From contig NC_083513.1 in NCBI RefSeq assembly GCF_032362555.1, positions 7,502,001 to 7,566,000 of the forward strand: a stretch of 64,000 nt of DNA, given 5' to 3'. Origin of the DNA: Amyelois transitella. Lineage: Eukaryota > Arthropoda > Insecta > Lepidoptera > Pyralidae. Shown here in pieces: positions 57,801 through 64,000 of this stretch (position 1 is its first letter; each line of letters opens with the position of its first letter). Below the pieces are notes generated by a model that had not been told where the DNA came from, ran no database searches, and saw only the letters and a program-made list of their open reading frames with translations. A program made the position numbers and the translations under genes.

Positions 57801-58620
57801 TACGGAGCCAAGCCCGCGCCCCAAGGGCTCTTGGTGACCTCATTAGGGCTTAGGGCTCCGGTCACGAACAGGATGATGCTGCGTTGCGTGGCAACCATCG
57901 GTCCGCATAAAAGGGAACACACTGTTGTTATAGGTACATAACAACTTAAATTATAAACCACTAGCTTTAATCACAAGTCAGACAAATGCCTTCACTTGCA
58001 GATTAAAAGGAAAATCGAAACTGCGTTGACATCGCGTTAATTTTACATGGAAACGCATTTTAGAGAGCTTCTTGTGTGTACAATTAAGATGGAAAGTTGC
58101 AGAATTGTAGCTACTTACACAATTATGTTTTGCATTTATAATAATTAAGAACAACAAAGGGGTCTTACAATCGAACGCCCTATTTGTAAAGATGATTCTT
58201 ACCTTTGTGTGACCAGTTGCGTTAGGATTGAGAGCATTTGTTTAAATCTGTGGCTTTAATATTGAAGTTGGAACATGATGTACTGCAAATGACTTAATTA
58301 TTACCCTTGCTTTTGTATATACAAATAAGAAGTTATTTTTGCCTAGCTTTTGAGCGGGGCTCCATACTCCCGTGAGAATTTCCATTACTATGTTACTCCT
58401 GAAATCTAGCCAGAAGTCGAGTTTATTCGTGACAAACAAAAAATAACATATTTTCTATTTATAAGTATGGAATAGAGTACTATACCAATAAATATTTTCA
58501 ATGTTTTTTTTATTTCTCATTTCAGACACTAATTCATCTGGTTGCTCGTGTGTCTTCACATCATTAACACTAATTATTCTATCAAGTTTTTGTAAAATTG
58601 TTATCTATAAGATATCGTGA
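54850..58620 (+). CDS. beat: Beaten-path (Beat) family immunoglobulin-domain cell-surface protein, complete, 6 exons
   Basis: Beat proteins are neuronal cell-surface or secreted Ig proteins that bind Side-family partners in axon guidance and synaptic matching. Coding exons assigned by eye: 54850-54895, 55957-56162, 56672-56807, 57231-57364, 57774-57933, 58526-58620. Every junction is GT-AG, phases match throughout, and the sum is 777 nt (258 residues plus TGA). Exon 1 encodes a short hydrophobic leader beginning MKAAVIIYYVLV. Ig1 runs from about residue 22 with Cys41, the family signature YSVKWYR (51-57), EFYRY (61-65), GLYRCEVS with Cys108, and EEAPSF. Ig2 has Cys155, a KWYIDG strand and Cys212. 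The tail after residue 236 is hydrophobic, suggesting membrane or GPI-like tethering. At 258 residues it is shorter than most Drosophila Beats. The Ig1 sequence feels closest to Beat-III types, but the subfamily is not settled. A poly(A) signal lies at 58654-58659. No splice acceptor abuts the ATG, so 5'UTR probably extends directly upstream. Confidence 0.88.
55010..55263 (-). mobile_element. Helitron-like element in beat intron 1, minus strand
   Basis: On the minus strand it starts TCCATACTAACATTACGAG after an A and ends ...CGCGGGCGCAGCTAG before a T, as for the other Helitron-like copies. The interior is diverged. It lies in the first intron of beat, opposite in orientation to the gene. Confidence 0.6.
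55458..55489. repeat. Perfect hairpin, 14-bp arms, 4-nt loop, beat intron 1
   Basis: Arms 55458-55471 and 55476-55489 (TTCTATAGAGGTAG), loop ACAG. Confidence 0.92.
55640..55706 (+). repeat. ACAT repeat (family A) 3' end fragment in beat intron 1
   Basis: CATTACATCCACGGAAAGAG, CTAGTGGTCCTATAC, GCCGTGAACCATACGGC. Confidence 0.7.
55720..55810 (-). repeat. LINE 3' end, minus strand, in beat intron 1
   Basis: Reverse strand reads GGTTGACTGGTAGATAATGC, TTCTAGCATTAAGTCCGACA, TTTGTACAATAAAGTTTAAA: a variant of the GTTGACTGG LINE tail. Confidence 0.7.
56856..57033 (+). pseudogene. Two decayed tandem copies of beat exon 3 in intron 3
   Basis: Just after the donor of exon 3 (exon 56672-56807) the same sequence recurs twice. 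Copy 2 (about 56856-56917) matches the 3' half of the exon, including a GCACCTTC(A/G)TT(C/G)CACT stretch and a run ending near GAATATAAG. Copy 3 (about 56924-57033) covers most of the exon from the GAGTT(A/G)ACT(C/T)TGAGGTC segment to its end. In the exon's own frame, copy 3 has TGA where the exon has CGA (a C-to-T change at CpG) and also at least one single-base deletion, so it cannot be a functional alternative exon. Copy 2 has lost reading frame. They look like relics of local tandem duplication. Confidence 0.75.
57560..57735 (+). repeat. RTE-like LINE 3' end (family B) with (TATG)n tail, in beat intron 4
   Basis: The plus-strand frame reads QVKSTQNRRACMKRVMNV and ICRDRGKWKEVVSAYPSGKE before TGA, then TTTTATGTATG with tandem TATG. 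This is the C-terminal tail of an RTE-type reverse transcriptase as found in many insect genomes, followed by its short-repeat tail. The rest of the element is missing (5' truncation). It is noncoding here and lies within an intron. Confidence 0.72.
57713..57733 (+). repeat. (TATG)n microsatellite
   Basis: Five tandem TATG units forming the tail of the family B element. Confidence 0.95.
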
Positions 58621-60149
58621 TAAGTTAATAATATTTGATTATCTGCTTATGTAAATAAATTTAAATTAACCAAATAGTTTTCATTTGCAACCTTACATTA
58701 CACCTCCTACTTACAGCAATTATAAAAATAAATAGCCAATTTTCTAAATCACTCCGAATTATATTAACCTAATGGTTGACTGGTAGGATTAAAGTAAGGA
58801 GTCCGCCAATTACGCAAATAATATATTTTGTACATGATCAAATTAAGTTAAAAAATCATTTCGCTTTCATAAGTTTTATTAAATGTAAACATAAACAGCT
58901 TATTAGACAAAATACATTTACAACTTTAAATTTCAGGCAATCGGTTGGGAATCCACGATAACTACGATTGATCCTATTTCTAAATCTTAAATTCATCATT
59001 GTGAATATGAAAAATTACCGATAATTTCGTTTAAGTTTTCGTAACAAAAAAAAATTAACCTAAAAATGCAAAACCAAAATCCGCCATTTTGTATCACAAT
59101 TTTAAATCACATTAGAAATAGTATTCTCCGTTGTTTTATTTTACAAAATGTGGGATATTACTAATTTATGTAGTGCGTGCTTTATCATTAATACGCAAAT
59201 TATTGTAATTGGAACCCTGTTAACTACTTTTTGAAGTTTATTATTCTTCCACTAGTTGGACGTATAACAATAGAATGTTATATCCAAAATATCAATGTAA
59301 TAAAATATAAAGTAGTAATTTTACAATAGTTAATTTTTAAAAGAAAAGTACTATTATAATGAATACTACTATTTTTGTGAATCTTATTACATTATTGTGA
59401 TTATATTTTCAACACCAAGATCAGAATTTAGGGACATATTTGGGCGATACATGGTTAAATTTTTTTTACATATGGTTACATAGTTACATTACATAGAATT
59501 TAACTACCTAATTTATCATTCTCCTTACAATAATATTAACGACAAATTGTATGATCTGAACCATATGAGAAGCCTGATTAAAGTTAATTTTAGTTAAATT
59601 GATAGTCAAACATTTTGAATAAAAAAATTGACATTTTCGACATTTATGTTCTAACGCAATGGGCACTATTTAAAAGATATTGTGGTGGTCAAAAGTTTAT
59701 TGCAAATACATATACCGCTGTCCTATTATGGTCTAAAGTAATATAAAAGATGGTGCCATAAATTAAATGTTAACATACATGAAAAATTAAAAATAATAGA
59801 TATTACAACTATGTTAATAATAAGGCCAGTGGTATATAAAGAAATTATGCAATTTAAAAATAAAAATTGATTATAATGGCCAGTTACCATTAAGAGTGAC
59901 AATCAGCTTACCAATATTTTACATATTGGTTGCTTGAAATAAAGGTTGGTTGCGACAATGTCAGCCAATCAATGATAAATAGTGATGAAAGCTCAGATTT
60001 GAGTTGGCTATGCATCTTTCACAGACAGCCATAGTCTCACCACAAGACCTATGAATAAATGTTTACAAAACGAATCATAGTTATGCAATAGGAGGCACTG
60101 TGCTAAGAAAACAATTTACATAAAATATACTTCAAATTAGAGCTTAAGC
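58621..60149. other. Convergent 3' region of beat and VPS4
   Basis: Contains the beat 3'UTR (AATAAA at 58654-58659 and another near 58725) and, from the other side, the VPS4 3'UTR (minus AATAAA at 59696-59701). The middle is AT-rich and empty. Confidence 0.5.
58770..58810 (+). repeat. Short LINE-tail trace
   Basis: ATGGTTGACTGGTAGGATTA followed by AAGGAGTCCGCCAATTAC is a small diverged piece of the GTTGACTGG LINE end. Confidence 0.45.
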
Positions 60150-61475
60150 TTAACCCTCCTGGCCAAAATCATCCATAAACTTCTTCAGTTTCGTCATGTC
60201 GTCATCATTTACAGTTGGCTTGGAGGTTGCCAAAGAACGCAGCATATCAGACATTGTGACTGGTGGTTCACCAAGTTTATCACTTGGTACTTCCATCCAC
60301 GTCATTTCCAACGCACCTGGATCACCAGGAGAACAGGGGGCTAATAGATCATTTACAATAAGGTCAGGATTTGTTGGGCATCTCCCAGAAACTTTCTTAA
60401 AATGTGTGGCTGACTGCACTTTACGTACAGGCTGCATCAATGCTTCACGAACTACAATACTAATATCAGCTCCAGAATAACCCTCAGTTTTTGCTGCAAG
60501 AGTTTTAAGATCTTGTTCAGTCAATGTGTGGTATGTGTTACCTAAATGTAACTTAAACATATCCAAACGAGCATGTTCTTCTGGTAGTGCAATGTAAATA
60601 CGTTTCTCAAATCTCCTCCTTATAGCTGCGTCCAAAACCCATGGTATATTTGTAGCCCCAAGGACAAGGATCCCGTCCATATCATTACCTACACCCTGCA
60701 TTTGTACAAGAAATTCTGTCTTGATTCTACGAGCTGATTCAGATTCATTATCTGATCGTGAAGAACACAAAGAATCTATTTCATCAATGAAGATTATGCT
60801 AGGTTTGTGTTCTCGTGCAAGTTCAAACAAGTTCTTGACCAACTTTTCTGATTCACCAAGCCATTTGGAGACAAGGTTGGATGATGATACAGAAAAGAAG
60901 GTGGAGTTGTTGGCCTCAGTTGCAACTGCCTTAGCCAAGTAAGATTTACCAGTACCAGGTGGTCCAAAAAGCAGAATTCCCTTCCATGGTATCCTCTTAC
61001 CAGTAAACAAATGAGGAAATTTGATTGGTAGGATCACTGCTTCTTTCAATGCTTCTTTAGCAGCTTCCAAGCCAGCAACATCACTCCATTTAACATGAGG
61101 CTTTTCGACAACTATAGCACCCTCCAATTGGCCTTGAAGTTTCTTCTTTTCGGGATTGTCAGAATCACTATCGCTGTCACTTTTTTTATCCTCACTCTTC
61201 GAGTTTCCTGACTCACCAGCTTTGACTGGCTTTTTCTTTTGGTCTTTCTTCAAATACTCTTTCAATTTCTCAGCTCGGTCAAGATATTGGAGACATTTCG
61301 CTCTAATACTTTCCTTGGCCCTCTCCCCTTGTGCTTCATACTTAACTGCATGCAGAAAGTATTCCACACCATGTTCATACAATCTCAATGCTTCCTCATA
61401 GTTCTTGTTTTTATCTTCTTCAGTTGCTTTTGTGACAAGATCTATAGCTTTTTGTAAAGTGTTAGAGGATGACAT
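60150..61475 (-). CDS. Vps4: Vacuolar protein sorting-associated protein 4 (VPS4), AAA ATPase
   Basis: VPS4 is the hexameric ATPase that disassembles ESCRT-III filaments in multivesicular-body formation, cytokinetic abscission and membrane repair. The 441-residue frame is uninterrupted. An N-terminal MIT three-helix domain (residues ~4-78) binds ESCRT-III tails. It is followed by an acidic Ser/Asp linker (~90-108), then the AAA domain with Walker A GPPGTGKS (171-178), the pore loop SKWLGESEK (203-211), Walker B IIFIDEID (227-234, catalytic Glu232), GATN (273-276) and the arginine-finger run RRR (286-288). The VPS4-specific C-terminal part includes the beta-domain segment and the final helix. 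Length and order match animal VPS4. The start at 61475 is chosen because MIT begins there; an in-frame upstream ATG at 61535 lies in a predicted 5'UTR intron. The nearest AATAAA on this strand is at 59696-59701. Confidence 0.97.
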   Translation of the reverse strand: MSSSNTLQKAIDLVTKATEEDKNKNYEEALRLYEHGVEYFLHAVKYEAQGERAKESIRAKCLQYLDRAEKLKEYLKKDQKKKPVKAGESGNSKSEDKKSDSDSDSDNPEKKKLQGQLEGAIVVEKPHVKWSDVAGLEAAKEALKEAVILPIKFPHLFTGKRIPWKGILLFGPPGTGKSYLAKAVATEANNSTFFSVSSSNLVSKWLGESEKLVKNLFELAREHKPSIIFIDEIDSLCSSRSDNESESARRIKTEFLVQMQGVGNDMDGILVLGATNIPWVLDAAIRRRFEKRIYIALPEEHARLDMFKLHLGNTYHTLTEQDLKTLAAKTEGYSGADISIVVREALMQPVRKVQSATHFKKVSGRCPTNPDLIVNDLLAPCSPGDPGALEMTWMEVPSDKLGEPPVTMSDMLRSLATSKPTVNDDDMTKLKKFMDDFGQEG

Positions 61476-62110
61476 TTTCTCACCAAAGTTGAATTTGCCC
61501 CTGAAAATATTATCAAACACCATTTTGAAAAGCACAAACTAACATAAGTATACATTTAACTGGGATATGGCAATGCCTTGTTATTAATAAACAATGTATT
61601 ACATCTATCTGCATTATAGCAATTATATAATTACTATTAGGGAAGTAAACGTGCCAAAGGGATTTAACAAATCAGAATGAAACTGAATTAAATCCCTTAA
61701 AAGTACTTGCAAGGAAAACTGGCAAATGACTCACTCTCATTAGTTATAGCAACTTGAGTACTAGTAGGTAGTGAACTCTTAACTTCAAAAATTACATTAT
61801 TATGGTATAAACGTTCGGTCCATAAAGCATTTATGTATATAATTAATGTGATTTAACACACAAAACATCTTAATCTACTAGTATTCATGGTAGTTCAATT
61901 TCATTTGGTAAAATGACAACTAGCAAATTCTCGATGCAGTCACCATCCAAAATAAAGATTGAAAACAGGTACCAGGGACTTCAAAAGGGAAAGTAAGACT
62001 TACCATACACTGAATTATTTTGATGAGGTTTTGGATTTTATTTAATTTTGAGATTTTGATCTAAATCACAGAATTTTCAAGAATATCTTCCTCTAAGCAA
62101 ATCACTGTTG
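61476..62110 (-). other. VPS4 5' untranslated region with predicted intron and short uORF
   Basis: On the minus strand a consensus donor G|GTAAGT lies at 62003 and an acceptor ATTTTCAG ends at 61501, predicting an intron 62003-61501 and a 5'UTR exon ending at 62004. The upstream limit of that exon is not determined; 62110 is only a guess. Joining the two exons places the ATG at 62006-62004 directly against GGGCAAATTC, giving a seven-codon uORF that stops with TGA at 61482-61480, four bases before the VPS4 ATG. Splice sites are seen in sequence; their use is inferred. Confidence 0.55.
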
Positions 62111-62914
62111 TCTTGTTGTTACAAACATGAATGACGTGACAATGACGTTTACCATAGACATTTTGGTCAAATGGCAATGGCCATGTTGCCATAAAGATTG
62201 CTTAAGTGTGTGACAGACACTCAAGCTATAAATAAAAATGTATAAAAATCATACCGTAATAACCAAGTATTTATGATTTATATAATTTTTATTTTTGCTC
62301 AAGCATTACCATCTGAGAAGAACACGTGTTATTTTCCCACAAATTGATCACAATCTATTATAGTGATAAGTTACGTAGACCAAATACGTTATAATCTTTT
62401 TTGTTTTTGTCAGATATTACATTATATTCGACGAATTATTGAACTGATATTCGTTTCTACCCAGCTCAACGCAATTTTTTTTTCAGTATCTGTATATTTG
62501 TGTTTCCCCTGTCGGCTTCATGGGGGAAAATATATAGAAATTATTTAATTTTGAAAATTTTACAGACTTCGTGTATATCGTAAAATTTTCAATATTTTCA
62601 ACCGATAATATTATGAGTAAGTGGATTTAACTTGACCTATTATCATCATGGCTACAATAAAACTATTTTTTCGCAATACAAATATTTATTTTATTTGCCT
62701 CGTTCACAATAATCAACACAGCTTTATAATTATATTACGTTGGTATGGTAGAGGTAGAAGATGAAATGTTATACAAAATAAAAATCTTGCTTTTAAGTGG
62801 TTTCAATGTAAAAACGAAGCAATAACTGACGCTGCTGTCTTTGAGGACGGTTACAGCGCCTACAGCTTGTAGTGGCTTAAAAAGTGGCAAGTTATAAGTA
62901 CTTAAGTAATAACA
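62111..62914. other. Intergenic spacer between SCCPDH 3' end and VPS4 5' end
   Basis: About 0.8 kb separates the SCCPDH stop from the predicted VPS4 5'UTR exon. The part next to SCCPDH should be its 3'UTR, with a minus-strand AATAAA at 62685-62690. The part next to VPS4 should hold its promoter; no TATA box was seen. No repeat is recognised. Confidence 0.4.
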
Positions 62915-63960
62915 TCAACTGGATTCAATATCAAACTGCAAGCATTTTAATGTTTTTACTGTCTCTACGATATTGGTGCCATGAAAAGCAGCAGCCGGTG
63001 CTATTACACCACCCCTGTAAATTATAGAAAAAACTTATCAAAACGTTATTTTATTATTTGTTATTAATAAAATACGTACATATAAGTAAAAAATATAATT
63101 AGGTTATAAGTATAATAAACTAAAATTAAACGATACTAACCGAAATTAAATAGTACTTTTAATCATTATTTTATAACTATTCTATCATTAAGCCAAACAG
63201 CCGAACATGGCCTATCAGTCTTTTCACGAAGGAAAGACGTGTCTATGTGTATGTACCTATGTAAAATACATTTAGTATTTTAAAACATACCTACGTATAT
63301 TTCAAACTGAGAATGTTCTTCTTTCTTTGAATCTTTATATTTAGGATCAGTAATATTATTTATACAATGATTGACTTACTTTGGCATTTTTGATCTCTCT
63401 TTTAGAATTGTTAATGCTGATATTATCAACAAGGTTGATGTGGTTTCATATCCGGGATCAGATCCTGTTACCTGAAAATATAGGCCTTCACTTAGATTAT
63501 ATAACTGTTTTACGTGCTCATCAAAACCTCTTTGTATATAACATTTACTTGATGTTAAGTAAAGAAAATAATTATTATTGAGCGCCATACCTTTGCAATC
63601 ATTTTCTTCTGGATTCCATTTTTGTCCAGTCCCTTGCCAATAAAAGTCATTGTAAAAACAGTTTCACGAGCATTCTTGCTAGAAGGCCCTTTATGAGTAG
63701 CATAACCAGCCGAAAAAAGTCTAGGATGTTTAATTAATAAATTTCTGAAACACTTCAATCTTGACATGTAATAATAGGAAAATATCGCTGTTGTGACGAC
63801 AATAATTTGAAGGAAACAAGGCATTGTGGCGTACATCTTAAAATGGTAAGGCTTAGCACCTTCAGATTTTTGCAGATACCTTTCAGATATGTCAATTACG
63901 TCTGCATCGGGTCCCGGGTATGTAAACCAAACTTTACGATTATGCACGTGGAAAAGCGAC
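62915..63960 (-). CDS. SCCPDH: Saccharopine dehydrogenase-like oxidoreductase, C-terminal exons (gene runs off the window)
   Basis: SCCPDH-family proteins are putative NAD(P)-dependent oxidoreductases associated with lipid droplets and mitochondria; the physiological reaction is not well established. Three terminal coding exons are visible on the minus strand: 63960-63591, 63471-63380 and 63014-62915, with GT-AG junctions and fitting phases (the first exon begins with the last base of a split codon). The first holds GPDADV, a hydrophobic stretch CFLQIIVVTTAIFSYYY that is likely membrane-associated, then LLIKHPRLFS, HKGPS and FTMTFIGKG. The second holds VTGSDPGYETTSTLLIISA. The third holds KGGVIAPAAAFHGTNIVE and ends FDIESS before TGA. 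These match the end of animal SCCPDH in order and spacing. The Rossmann domain lies beyond position 64000. The nearest AATAAA on this strand is 62685-62690, giving a 3'UTR of roughly 230 bases. Confidence 0.88.
63186..63242 (-). repeat. ACAT repeat (family A) fragment in SCCPDH intron, minus strand
   Basis: Plus-strand reading ATTAAGCCAAACAGCCGAAC, GGCCTATCAGTCTTTTC and AAAGACGTG: middle and 5' end of the unit with the GGGGTAGAC part deleted. Confidence 0.7.
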
Positions 63961-64000
63961 CTAAAATTGAAAACCTTATTTACTAAATATCTTTTTACTT

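Noticed and set aside
61156-61457. Plus-strand frames within VPS4
   Set aside because: Antisense shadows created by the biased codons of the MIT domain and acidic linker.
1-64000. CRISPR array, operons or prokaryotic origin
   Set aside because: No regularly spaced repeats; introns, SINEs, LINEs and Helitron-like elements show animal DNA.

Overview
The window is AT-rich animal nuclear DNA. Introns follow GT-AG rules, genes are small and far apart, and interspersed repeats are dense. The repeat spectrum points to Lepidoptera, probably a moth: a short repeat with an (ACAT)n end and a 'GGGGTAGACAGAGCC' motif present in about twenty copies, Helitron-like elements that start TCC(A/T)ACTA and end CTAG, a tRNA-headed SINE, and LINE 3' ends carrying 'GTTGACTGG(A/T)AGA'. 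This assignment rests on repeat style and gene content; the species cannot be named from sequence alone.

The first 54 kb hold almost no recognisable host coding sequence and are a graveyard of mobile elements. At 6.8-9.2 kb lies a 5'-truncated LINE with an intact 611-codon reverse-transcriptase frame (minus strand). At 12.29-13.25 kb lies a ~960-bp DNA transposon with inverted ends and a pogo/Tigger-like coding remnant. At 13.8-18.1 kb lies a nearly complete LINE with ORF1, endonuclease and reverse transcriptase, in which ORF2 is broken by one in-frame TGA. The rest is scattered repeat copies, AT-rich spacer, a few promoter-like spots and weak ORFs.

The last 10 kb hold three host genes. (1) A six-exon beaten-path (Beat) family immunoglobulin gene on the plus strand, 54850-58620, complete from signal peptide to stop at 258 residues; all splice phases fit. 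Two decayed partial copies of its third exon sit in the following intron. (2) VPS4 on the minus strand, 60150-61475, the ESCRT-III disassembly AAA ATPase, with its whole 441-residue coding sequence in one exon and a predicted 5'UTR intron. (3) The last three coding exons of a saccharopine-dehydrogenase-like oxidoreductase (SCCPDH family) on the minus strand, 62915-63960; the gene continues past the window end. Beat and VPS4 converge; SCCPDH and VPS4 are head-to-tail with under 1 kb between them. Nothing suggests the three genes share a pathway: synaptic or axonal recognition, endosomal sorting and lipid-droplet or mitochondrial metabolism are separate jobs.

No wholly new system was found. The most unusual signals are: (a) at least three copies of the ACAT repeat that carry a local inverted duplication absent from their sister copies, plus several perfect 14-23 bp fold-back hairpins elsewhere, a pattern expected of template switching; (b) a ~370-bp tandem duplication at 33.9-34.5 kb whose two units both keep a splice-acceptor-like site and the same open 50-codon frame, embedded inside a repeat copy; (c) the decayed exon copies in beat; (d) a putative short uORF in VPS4 that exists only after splicing.
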